Below are positions 21,640 through 36,513 of a stretch of 64,000 nucleotides of DNA, piece by piece. The notes under the pieces were generated by a model. That model did no database searches and was not told the DNA's origin. It saw only the letters and a program-made list of their open reading frames with translations. Positions within the stretch are counted from its first letter, which is position 1; each line of letters begins with the position of its first letter. The translations under genes were made by a program, and so were the position numbers. The stretch spans positions 11,739,651 through 11,803,650 of the forward strand of contig OU452203.1 of assembly GCA_911728435.2 (NCBI GenBank), given 5' to 3'. Source of the DNA: Apoderus coryli (lineage: Eukaryota > Arthropoda > Insecta > Coleoptera > Attelabidae).

Positions 21640-21860
21640 GAATGTTGTGTAATTTTAAGTAACAGTAATTTTAAGTAACAGCTCAAGAACACTGAAAACT
21701 TGTTTAAACCATTACGTGTGATATACCACCTATTTTTGCATTGAAATGGCTTTAAATTTTATAAAAAATCCATGGCCGTATTTAAAAAACAGAAGTTGAT
21801 GATGGTTTTTCAAAAAAGAAACGTCGCACAGTGGTCTGTTTTGATGATCTGATTGAGAAA
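21640..21860 (+). repeat. Copy of the 9960/11765 dispersed repeat
   Basis: Shares TTTAAACCATTAC-TGTGATA with 11404-11425 and, inverted, AAAACCATCATCAACTT with 10230-10250. Non-coding. Confidence 0.5.
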
Positions 21861-22140
21861 AATTATTTTATGTTTAGAGCGTTAATAAATTGACGCTAAA
21901 AGTGAAAAAATGCCAACTTACTTTCAGTAATGTGATTTTAAAACAATGTTCATTCTGGAAAAGCTAACTTGTAATTGTTTTCTCGTTTTAGTAATGAAAA
22001 AAAGTGATAATAAATAAAGGTCAACATGATTAGCGTAAACCATTTTATTATTCAAAATAATTTTTTCATGTAAATATGGTGAAATGTTTTTGAATTTTGT
22101 ATGTGCACAACTCTTTCTTTTAAATTAAATTAAATATAGG

Positions 22141-22627
22141 TTAATCACTCTCACTGGAGTCTTGATTTTCAGCCGGATAGGTAGACATAGGCGATGTCAG
22201 CATTGCAATGACATCTTTGGGTAACGACTCACTTTTTGTTGTCTTTGATACTTTTCTCAAACTCGTTATTAATGGATCAGATGAGATTAGGAGCATATGT
22301 ATTATGTACGACTAAATTTCCGAGAATGATGTTCTTGGAAATGCTTACTGTCTTTGTTTCGCGCCTCTTGCGCCTCCTCAGACATTTCTCTAATAGGCAT
22401 AACAGCACTGTTCACTAATAATCCACCGTGAATTAGTTGTTATAATCACTATTTTCACACACGTAAGTCAACACCGGTTCATTTTTCCATCTGTCGAATA
22501 AAATACGCCGAGTAAAACCATTCGCCAACGCTGAAAAAAAATCGTAACTAGTAAAACTGCAAGTTACTGCAGCTGAATGGAGCACCCATACAAACCTTAA
22601 TACATGCTTGAAATAATAAAGACACAA
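22141..22627 (-). pseudogene. Unrecognised decayed reading frame
   Basis: On the minus strand, fragments such as MSEEAQEARNKDSKHFQEHH (about 22380-22330) and SLPKDVIAML...ending QDSSESD with a stop at 22141-22143 read like a charged C-terminus broken by frameshifts. The frame upstream (22627-22433) ends FTRRILFDRWKNEPVLTYV. This has the look of a transposon-derived gene remnant, but I cannot name the family. Confidence 0.25.
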
Positions 22628-23338
22628 TCATTAGATACCTGAATCACTCCGATACTCTTCCAGTCTAATAAATGTAATGCATATTTAGAAAATTACATTA
22701 TATGCATACATCTGTTTCATCTATAGGTTTAATATGCAAATGAAAGGTTTGTAAATGTTTATATCGTAAAAATTAATGATACTAACCCATATTTACGATA
22801 TCCGCGAAGAAATCTCCACACAAACCTTGGTATTTCAACACGGAAAATATTACGTACCGCTTGCAGGATTACTGTCTCCAAGTTCTAACCTGCGTTCGAA
22901 ATGCGCGATAAGTAATTGGTCAAATTTCTGTAGAATGCTTTATTGGTATGATAATGGGGAACTTTTTTGAACATTCAGTGACTATGTAGAAAATAGTTAG
23001 ATATTGAGGTTTCGATCGCTCAAATCGACCAAGCTGACCACAGTGCGTCGTAGTGAGAACTTGTAAAGGCTATCTTACTCTTCTCAAAAAGTAACAATGA
23101 GAAAGTGCTTTTCATTTTTTTATATCTGTAAAAATAATGTCAGAAATAAATAAAAACTAAAATCACAAAAAATCGTTTTTCAAACAATATATACCAATTA
23201 GTGGTTTGGTCGATTCAGGACTCATCGCAATATCTGATCGAATTTTTAAAACAGGTTAACTGTTACCATTTCGAAGTACCTACCTAGCTGAATATAATTT
23301 GTATGGATTGCGACTTCATTTTGTGTTTATTGTTTCAG
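22628..23338. other. Sequence upstream of the first trc coding exon
   Basis: Contains a short copy of the 11765 repeat (23085-23190) and a polypyrimidine-AG acceptor at 23331-23338 that feeds the first coding exon of trc. An untranslated first exon must therefore lie further upstream; I could not place it or its promoter. Confidence 0.5.
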
Positions 23339-23349
23339 GGGTCTTGGAC

Positions 23350-27421
<4,072 letters not shown>

Positions 27422-28327
27422 TTTTAATTTTTAGTATTTTAATTACGTTTAGAACGAAGAGTCCTCTCTCTATTTTATTCTTAGAACAATCAACTTATTT
27501 TTAGGAAATTATTTCAACACGGATATAGTAAAAAATTTAAACGCAGAAGGTGGGCGGATAGTTTATAGTTCAGTTTTTAAGTATCGTGACTGATTATCTT
27601 GTTATTATGGGTCTTATAATTCGTTATATAATCTAGTAGCACTGCTTGCAACTATTCTAGGCTTTTGTGTATCTGCGGCTGACGTACGTAGCGAGAATAT
27701 TGTTTAGGTTTAGGCAGACTAGTACTCGTTAAAGTTATTGCGTGTTATTTTCTCGATCGGCAGTTGTGCTTATCTTTCTTTAAATTAGAGTTCAGTGATT
27801 TAGATACAAAACAGTCCTTTCATCAGTTGATTGTCAAGGGTTTAATGGTCTCGTATGTTCTCAGTGTTCTGGACACTTATCTCGCAAAAGTAGGAAATGA
27901 TTTCTGTTACTGAAACTCCAAAACTTTCCTTCTTATTTTATTGCTACAACCTTCAATTTAACTGTTCGTCAGTTAAAATAATTATGCCCACGATATCAGA
28001 ATTAGGAAATTTATTTTGCTTCAGAGTGTGTGACGAGGCGCTATCTTCGTCTAACGAATTATTATCATCTACCTCAAATTAAAGCTTAGGCGATTTATAT
28101 TGGCCGGAATATACAGCTGCCCCAGCTTTAGAAGGTTTATGCAGTGATGATTCCGGTGATTTAGTTGAAGCAAGTTCTTTTTCCTTAGACTTTATCGTTG
28201 TCTCCAAATCGGTAGTCACTTTGGTTCATGAAACGTTCGTTATTTCTTTTTATTCTTCGTTCTTATTTAAATTTGCTAAATTGATCCACACTAATCAGTT
28301 TTGGAGTTTTCTTTACACCAGCAAGTA
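27422..28327 (+). other. Region downstream of trc (3' UTR expected)
   Basis: The trc 3' UTR should begin here, but no canonical AATAAA is found before the transposon at 28328. No second gene recognised. Confidence 0.4.
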
Positions 28328-29365
28328 AAGGGTTTTCCAATAAGAGGTGTTATTTTGATATTCAACTGGGATTTTTTGAGATAAATGATCGGATGTTTAT
28401 TTCATTATAAAGAGGAAGGTATGCCGTTGATAATGGAAAATAACATCAGCCAAATGACGACCACGACCACGCCTACAGGACCATATCCTTTTAATGAAAT
28501 TTTCCATAACCAAATCGCAAAGGGGTTTCCCTATATCCTCACGAATTCCATCTTTGAGGTCTTGAATCGACGCTGGGCTGTTGGCGTAGACCTTATCTTT
28601 CAAGTGGCCCCAAAGGAATAAGTCGCAAGGTGTTTTTTTTATATTCTGTCTATGGTCTGGTTAAGTAGAATAGCCAAGTGAGCTAGACTTCGCCAGATTG
28701 TAGCTGCACACAAAGTTTTGAAATTTTATTGTTGTTAATGATACTTAAGTTTTGAGAATTCAATTGTATTTGTATATTTCTTGTTTCTTCCCAATAAAGC
28801 CCATTTATTATTATTATTATTAAATCGCAAGATCTCGGTGGCCAATTGTGATCACCTCTTCGAGAGATAAAACGGCCCGGAAACTTTTCCCGTAAAAGAT
28901 CAATGGTTTCGTTGCTTGTGTGGCACGTAGCGCCGTCTTGTTGAAAGTAAACGTTGTCCACATCAATACTATCCAATTCCGGCCATAATAAATCATTAAT
29001 CATCTCTCTGGGTTTTCTTCAGCAATATTCTCGGCTGTTCTTGAGCGACGTCCACGGGTTTTATTCTTCACATCACTAACTTGTCCCAACAGCTCGAATT
29101 TTTCCACCAATTTCTGTATTGTGTTGTCGGACCACAATGTATTGTGGTCCGACAAGGTGTTTCACGACGAACCAAAAATGTTCGAGTTTTACGAACCGGC
29201 TCTGCCAAATTTTCACCATTTTTATAGTAAATTTTAATAATTTCGTTCCATTTTTATTAATGGCGTATTTTCTACTTGTCAAATGTCAAAAAATGACAGC
29301 TCCAAAAGTGACATATACCGAAATAGCGGGCTATTCAAAATAACACCTCTTATTGGAAAACCCTT
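28328..29365 (-). mobile_element. Internally deleted Tc1/mariner-superfamily element
   Basis: Perfect terminal inverted repeats (AAGGGTTTTCCAATAAGAGG at the left, its inverse at the right, extending about 30 bp) with TA on both sides (28326-28327, 29366-29367). The minus strand encodes transposase pieces. The N-terminal helix-turn-helix region (YAINKNGTKLLKF and, in another frame, VSDVKNKTRGRRSRTAENIA) is joined directly to MINDLLWPELDSIDVDN. Then come VYFQQDGATCHTSNETIDLL and SRRGDHNWPPRSCDL, and after the LINE insertion FLWGHLKDKVYANSPASIQ to the C-terminus. The first catalytic Asp segment is deleted, so it is non-autonomous. It lies between trc and Ilk. Confidence 0.85.
28631..28817 (+). 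mobile_element. LINE 3' end inserted in the Tc1/mariner element
   Basis: Splits the transposase frame right after SCDL. A 10-bp target duplication is visible: AAGTCGCAAG before (28621-28630) and AAATCGCAAG after, with one difference. The insert ends AATAAAGCCCATTTATTATT, a LINE-style polyadenylation signal plus ATT microsatellite tail. Orientation is +, opposite to the host transposase. Confidence 0.75.
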
Positions 29366-29566
29366 TACTAAACTTCCTTAATTATACAGCTTATGGTATT
29401 TAGTGATTGACTGATGGTCTGACAGTGGCAACTCCTAGGCTGGCTGATATGAGCGAGTGAGATTAGTGATTTTCTTACCTCCTGATTCACAAGATGGTCA
29501 AAATTCTAAGTTGATCTAATATCCAACAACCTTTTTACTTCTCGAAATGACACGACTGTTAATTTA

Positions 29567-29757
29567 CATTACACTATAGCATTCGGCACCTCTAAATCTG
29601 ATTGGTTCATTTAAATATGGTGCAGAATTAAATTCATAACCGCTTAAACATTGTACTCTCGATTTAAGCACCGTTCACACAATCCACTATGGAATTCGGC
29701 ACAATATTTAAATGAACCAATCACATTGTAGACGGATGCCGAATGCTATAATGGAAT
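29567..29757. mobile_element. Small MITE, about 190 bp
   Basis: TATAGCATTCGGCA at 29575-29588 is inverted as TGCCGAATGCTATA at 29737-29750. Just inside, ATTGGTTCATTTAAATA pairs with TATTTAAATGAACCAAT. The palindromic body is non-coding. Confidence 0.75.
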
Positions 29758-31061
29758 GTCTAAATGCCGGCTTCGTTATTTTGTAGACGTTTGTTGCCTC
29801 CGGCTCTTGATTTGGCAAACAAAGAAATGTACACCAAACAGTCTATGGTATCGAACGTCACTTCATTCTCAAAGTTGCTCTGATTTTGTACAGTAATTTC
29901 AGTTTTTGGCATTTTCTAAAATATTCCTTTCCTTTTTTTTATTTGTTTACCTATTCAGGAGATCTATACATTCAAAATTTTGAAAAATGTGTAGTTTCGT
30001 CGACAATGTACTGTAATTCATTATTGCCTCAATTTCCTATATACATAGCAGAGACAATTGTTCAAATAACATCAATCATTGGCTATACAACATGTTGACG
30101 TTAATTTCTCAGTTAAATGTCAATCAAATTTGTAAAAAACGTACGTGTTAGACAAGTGAGTCAAAATTGCGGGACAGGAGGATCCAACTCGTTCCCCGTG
30201 TTTAGAGTCGAGATACATAAATCAGAGTGATCTTGTATGGGTTCCTTTTTTTCTATTGACGTACGGAACCCTAAAATCCATCTATTTACCGTGCCACTGG
30301 CTGCTATCGTGATTTTTTTTAATTTCCTAAAAATAAGTAATTTTCGAAGATGTATTATGAATTAATTAATAGAAGAAAAAAATAGGTCTGATAATAATAA
30401 TTAATTTATGTAGGTATATATTTTCCGGCACTGTTTGCTATTTAAATAAATACAAAAATATTAAAAAAAAAATGAAAGAAAAAGCTGTGAGACGTTCTCG
30501 TCACTGATATAATTTTACGATGTATTTAGTTATTTTTTTAATAGAAAATTTTAATTAGTTTCTTATTAAAATTTGTAAATATTTTTAATTGGAATAACTT
30601 TTATTTTATAATTTTAATAAGGTAAGTTTACAACATACATTACTGCCCGACTTTTATTATTATTATTTTGTTTTATTATTTAAGACACTTTTGTTTATTT
30701 AACTTGTGTTGTTTTATTTCTGTTGATTTTGTTAACTAATTTCGAAATAAATTGGTATTGTTCATTCTTCGAACTAATAGTTTACAAATCATACGCTCTA
30801 AATAAAGTAGGCGACTTTTTTAAGCTTCAAAAATATTTTTTCTCATTGCCGAAATATTTTGAGCAAGGTCTCCGATTCCTAGAGTTTACAAATTTGCTTT
30901 TAAAATGTTGTCCCTAAAGTTTAGGTAGCAATTATACCTACTCTCATCGTCTTAGCTAGATTATGTCCATATCAGCCACGGCTGTTGTCAATAAATGGTT
31001 TAACTTTTTAATGCTTTGTGGTTGATTTAGTTGATTTGGAGATTCTCCATTTCTAACTTAT
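29758..31061. other. Intergenic gap
   Basis: No gene or well-bounded repeat recognised. Confidence 0.4.
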
Positions 31062-31200
31062 CAATAATAATAAAGTACTTTATTGTGAATAGTAATCACA
31101 CATTATCATAAATCATCACAATAAACGGCATGAGATTTTGCTTGAAAGCCACTCTTACACTCAGCCGATAAGAAAAATAAATATACATGACTTACCAAAG
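31062..31200 (-). mobile_element. Possible LINE 3' tail
   Basis: AATAATAATAAAGTACTTTATTGTG on the + strand resembles the inverted LINE tails at 11162 and 60935 (microsatellite followed by a CTTTATTGT phrase). No coding part remains. Confidence 0.3.
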
Positions 31201-31284
31201 ATAATTACTTGTAATCATAATCAGCGACAAAAATATATTATAACATTTGTTATGATAACATTAGTCTGTCTCAGATCTCTTCTA

Positions 31285-31875
31285 AACAGGAAATGACACC
31301 GCGTTTCGGTTTTCAAACCAGAATAGAAACGAAATGGTATGGTACGGTACACTACCGCAAGCAGAAACGAAATCATTACCGAAACATATTCCAACTCATT
31401 AACGCTAGGTACCAAAAATAACCTAGTAACGAAACGGTATAGAAACTATAGCTACGGAACCGAAACCGATACCGAATCTCTTTCGGGTTCTATATCAGTT
31501 CGTTGCACATAGTTTCGGTATCAATTTTAATATTATGCGTTTTGCTTTTTGTTTCATTTACTGCACCGAGGGTTTCGGTACTATTTATGTTTACAGACTC
31601 CACTAGTATTTCAATATTAGTCCGATGGTTTCGATTCTGTTTCGCTACACAAAGTTTTGGTACCTGGTTCGGTTTTTAGTACTCAGGTATAGGTCCTACT
31701 AAGGTTCTGCTATCGAGAGTTTCGGTTCATTTTGGTTATTAGGTATAAGTGTTACTTTCATTTCGATATCTCGGTCGGTTCGTTTATTGAAGTTTCGTTA
31801 CATTTCGGATATCTGTCACAGCACAGTTTAGTTTCGGTTATTTGACGGTACTAAAAGCGATACCGCGCGAACCGT
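31285..31875. repeat. TTTCGGT/ACCGAAA motif-dense patch
   Basis: The heptamer-like motif TTTCGGT, with its inverse ACCGAAA and close variants, occurs about twenty times in 590 bp. It is mostly inverse orientation in the first third and forward orientation afterwards. Its first half shares ordered phrases with the reverse complement of 1570-1790, so it is part of a repeat. No frame is open across it. Confidence 0.6.
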
Positions 31876-33817
31876 CGTTTCCATTCAATACGTTATTGCT
31901 AATCTTCGCGCTCCTTTAGGAAGAGGAACCTTCGAGATGTGAGCTTCTATACAACAGTACACAAAACGTATTATAACGCAGACTGCTGTCATGTATGTTA
32001 GATCCACGTATCAAAAAAGAAAAAGGGTAGTGTGGAGTTTTACGATTTCACATTTTATAAATATAAGGTACATTATTAAAGAAATGTTCTGATGTAAATT
32101 CGAAAAGTCTCTGTGTTGATATGGAGAGAATATTACCCAATCTAATGTAGTGTTTCCTCGGAAGCGAACATTGGGATTACAAAAGTTATTAAAAAAAACA
32201 CAAATAAAGTTGACTACTCAATTGAGTGTCGAAGAAGGTCTAAAGATAATAAGATGCAGACTAGAGAAAATGAAATTTGATAGAAAAAAATCTCTGGATA
32301 GAAACCTAATCTTAAGAAGAATAGGAAATATAGAAATTTCAAAATGGAATTTATCAGTTGAGTCTTGTTAATAAAGAAGCAAGTTCTATTATTCTTTTCT
32401 ATTATTAATTATTACTTTGTTGTTTCTCGTTGAGTCAATGGGCAGTAATTTCAAAAAGGAAATTCTGTGAGGTAGGCTTTAAAAATATCTGGATGAAAAG
32501 GTAGATAAATCAGTCCAAATAGAACCAGAACGTGGGAAATCCTTTGAAATAGATACCATAGATATATTGTGCAGAATTATCGCCATACACAAGTCGAAGA
32601 TTGGAAATGGGATTTGCAACTTGTTTATTAAAACTTATTGTAGCAACAGCACTGGAATAAATAGCAAAGAAACTCGTTCGTTGACTATTGAATTTTGCTG
32701 TTATGATGGTGATTGAAATTATTCTTTGCTTCTGTTCTTTTCTTGTATGCAAAGTATTATTCGAATACTGATTTTCTTTGAACAGAGCTAAATGCTGAGA
32801 ATCCATCTTTGTTCAAAATATTTCATTTGCTACCTAGTGGAAAAAAATATTATTGAGGTTTACCAATGTACTTCCTTATTTTGAACTACAGTGTATATTT
32901 TTAAAAATTTAAATTACTTATAGCAAAAAAAAACTATAAAATAGAAGACAAAAGAAAACTTCTCGTGATACGTTTTAACTATGTTATTATTATTAAGTAC
33001 GTGTAAATTAATTTTAACTTATTATGATTGTGCTAGATTGCCAGAGTATTTTTCTTTGTGTTGACAGTTATCTGAATAGTTTGTACAAACAGAGAATTAA
33101 ATGAAACTTAAGCAAACTGTCGTTGTCCGTGTAAAATTTAAACGTACGTGCTTTATGTATTTATTGATTTGAGACTGTATTATAAATGCACGGCTAGAAG
33201 GAAAACTAAATATTTCTGCTGATGTTAAAATTTTAAAAATTGATTATTGATCACACAATTAGTGATTAAAAATGTAATGCAAGTGAGATTTTAGTACGAA
33301 ATTGATAATAAGATGTTAACGCAAATAATCCTAAAGGGCATGATTGTTTATTTCTTGGAAGGGGATTTTTTGGAAGGGTTTTCTGGGACTGATCATGGAG
33401 TTAATTATTCATTTCTGCCCTCTATGATTTTTTATTAATAATTAATGTTTGTATAGAATCTAGAATCCCACTTGGAAGTAGTACTTGTACATATTTGTTG
33501 TACTTTTCAGTTGAAATTGTGTATAACTATTCAATAAAGAAAATAGATGATTATACGCTTTATATGTGTTTATTATTCAGTTTTTATGACATGCCATGTT
33601 AGGACAATTGGCAAGCCGCCGCGCCGGACAAATATCTGGAGCCGCAAAATGAATAACGGAAAATTAAAATTTAGAAGCAGGTATAAATTTGCAGGACACT
33701 GCTAACTCAAGAAATATTTCCATCAACTGAGATTATGCAACTCACCTCTGCGCAGACCGGGTGAACATGAAAATGTGACGGTGCAAGTGAATTATTATAA
33801 AATATATATTTTTTCAG
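31876..33817. other. Gap upstream of the orphan exon
   Basis: Two moderate frames (32150-32371 plus; 32510-32806 minus) show no family resemblance. A TCTGCGCAG acceptor-like site near 33750 followed by about 40 open bases may be a small exon but the phase does not match the next one cleanly. Confidence 0.3.
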
Positions 33818-33957
33818 AAGCGGCCGGGAAATGTCTGGTACACTGTAACCGAAAGGATATAGAAGAGGCCATCCAGACCTTCATGAAGCGGAGCTCTGAC
33901 AAAAATAAAATCCAAAGAGGCAAAAAAAAAAGAACTTATCAGCAGCTAATGTATTAA
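33818..33957 (+). CDS. Probable terminal exon of an unrecognised gene
   Basis: A TTTTTTCAG acceptor ends at 33817. The only frame open from there reads (x)AAGKCLVHCNRKDIEEAI, then QTFMKRSSDKNK, then a Lys/Arg-rich tail and TAA at 33955-33957; the other two frames close quickly. Third codon positions are G/C in about two thirds of the first 27 codons, against A+T-rich flanks, which supports coding. The exon takes one base of its first codon from upstream. I do not recognise the protein: a Cys-containing start, an acidic-amphipathic helix (DIEEAIQTFMKR) and a basic tail are all that can be said. It sits between trc and Ilk on the same strand; its upstream exons were not found. Confidence 0.45.
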
Positions 33958-34127
33958 CTACCTGAAGTAAAAACAATATACACATATTTTGAGTTTTATT
34001 TTTTTTACACAAGGTGTGAGATTTTATATAAAAAAATACCCTACACTGTGACTGCCAGTTTGAACTCTTTTTTCGCTTTTCAGCAGAAATCAATAAATAT
34101 CCTAGGTCTTATCTAAAGTTGGATGAA

Positions 34128-34292
34128 ACGTTCTGTGGACGTCCACCTTGGACGTCCTGGGAACGTAAGGATTAGTAACATCTGACTTCCCCAGGACGTC
34201 CCAGAGACAGATCGGTACCAGACTTGGATGTCCGAGGGACGTTCGAACGTCCCACGTAGACTTCCTCAGGATGTCTTTAGTATGTATTTGTG
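34128..34292. repeat. Cluster of GGACGTCC palindromes
   Basis: Six or more ACGTCC/GGACGT units in 165 bp. They include GTGGACGTCCAC, TTGGACGTCCTGGG, CCAGGACGTCCC, and a perfect 18-bp palindrome GGGACGTTCGAACGTCCC at 34236-34253. Locally G+C-rich compared with the flanks. Looks like a degenerate minisatellite; non-coding. Confidence 0.65.
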
Positions 34293-36513
34293 CTATCTGG
34301 GTCGGCGCCGCTATTTTTATAGACTTAGACTGTGTGATAATCTAGGGATTTGGTTGGTTCGCACAGGACGAACAAAGGGTCCAATAAGACCTAAGTGTTA
34401 AGTCTGGTTCACTGCAAATAATATTTATAGTTTTGCAGACTAAATATAGCATACGGTATACAATTATACCATTATATTTTGGTGAGCCGCGATTCTAAAA
34501 TATATAGTTTCCATAGTGATGAAAAGAATATATAATAAAAATAGAGATGCTACGAATTTTATGATTTAACAGTACACAATTTTTATGTATAAAGAATACA
34601 AATTAAACTTATTCGCGAAAAATACAGTCCACTATTGTTTCAATAACTTTCTACAAACCATAATTTTGGTCCTTCGAGCCGGATGAACAAGCAGCGAATC
34701 TCACGAACAAATTTACGAAAGTTCATTCGTAAGTAGGTAAACAAAGAACAATTCGTTTTTCAATAATGTTTCAAGCTGAGGTGAATGGTATTTACGGAAG
34801 GTTCAAGTTCACTAAGTGCAGAGACCGGGGACACCCTCTAGATCGAGGAGGCTAACATATTGAGTTTTTTAAGTTCTATTAATTGGTCATACTAGTAGAT
34901 AATAATCAATTGCCTCAAAAACTTCACTTTTTTTCGTTAATTTTAAATTACAAATAGTGCCATAAGATGGAAAGGCACTTTCGGTTATTTCGCGAAAAAA
35001 GTTGAAGGTTATAAAAATCCTGTTTTAACAGAATGATCCCTAGTAAGTGATATTTTCTACTTTTTGGTAAGTTATATCGTAACCGAGATACGAGAACAGT
35101 TCTAAATATTAGAACTGTCAAAAACACCCTCAATTTCTTAACAAAATAGGAGTGCCGCAGAGCTGTGAACGTGGTTTTCAACACAAGTAAAATAAATGCT
35201 CGTCTGTCCCCGACTCAAACTGTTATAATAGGATCAGACAGCGCACAGTACCATTTCGTATCCTGGATAAAAGTTCAACTATGCCTTTTTTATATCTATG
35301 GTGCTTTGTCGCAGTACTTATATTTAAATAGGTTTCTATATTTGAAAGTACTGGTACTTAAGTTCATTTTGTCGGTATTTACAACACCCCTGATGATAAT
35401 ATACATAAGTGCACCCTGGCACCCTGTTCTGTGTTTATTAAAAACAGACCTGACGGTGGCCGATCTAGGTTGTAGAATGACTGTTGCGCGGTATGGTCCT
35501 GAAATGACACAATAAGCTTTGTGTAGGGCTGAAGTACGTCATTCGTACACGCCGGGGGCTATAATTAGAGCGTACCGAGGACCAGAAGTATGAAATAAAA
35601 AAAAAATCAGCAATTTTTACTCAATCTCATCTCACGTTTGTGTTATGCCCATTTGCACCAACAGTTATAGGCAGCACCTAACGTTAGGGAAAGAATAAGT
35701 ACAAACAAAATACAAGGTTTATTCTTCCTTAATGTTAGCTGCTTTACTTTGAATAAAATCATTCAGCTCTACCATTGTCACAATGCCTCTACCGATTTTG
35801 TGTTCAGACATTCGGCAACACTACCTGAGCTGTATAAGGATGAAGCTCAAAAAATAAAAAGCTTGAACCACAAGCACCGTGACAAATTCTATTGAGTTTT
35901 ATTAAACTGTAAACATTTTCATAAAAATAACAAAATTGATTGTTAATGCTTGAAATGAAAGTCCACAAAATGAGTGAAATAAAATAATATATTATTATAA
36001 TCAATATTTGTTTTATTCTAAATAAAACGAAATGCATATCGAAAACTGGTAGTCACCATTCGTAAAAAAATCTATAATATACATTTTTTTCTTTCACTTG
36101 CACCCCTTAAGACAATACGCCACTGTCAAGAGTGGAACATGGCGGCCTACTATATTAGCAGTTCACGTATTTGTCAAGCGCATTCTCCCTCCCCTATATC
36201 TCTGAGGATAACTGATCCGATAGCCTATTAGAGGACGAAGAGAAAATAAACGTCAAAATATATATAAAGATGATTGTTTATATCGTTTAGAATTTAATAA
36301 AAGTTTAAATTAAACCAAGGTATTTAGAAATAAATATAAAATTATTTATTTCGAAGTAATAACAAATCACTATTAATATTATATTGACAAAAACTAGTAG
36401 TGAAAAATTACAGTGTAGAATTACAGATGTGGTTTTGAGGTAAACGCCTAGTTTATTTATAGAAATTAGTTCATTTCTACCAAATAATATAAATTACAAT
36501 TTAAAAATATCAA
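34293..36513. other. Intergenic region upstream of Ilk
   Basis: No other gene seen. The Ilk promoter and 5' UTR should lie in the last few hundred bases. ATGGCGGCC at 36139-36147 resembles a YY1/Pleiohomeotic-type site, which is a weak hint only. Confidence 0.35.

Noticed and set aside
35165..35515. 116-codon plus frame
   Set aside because: No recognisable domain, no splice context, codon composition like the flanks.
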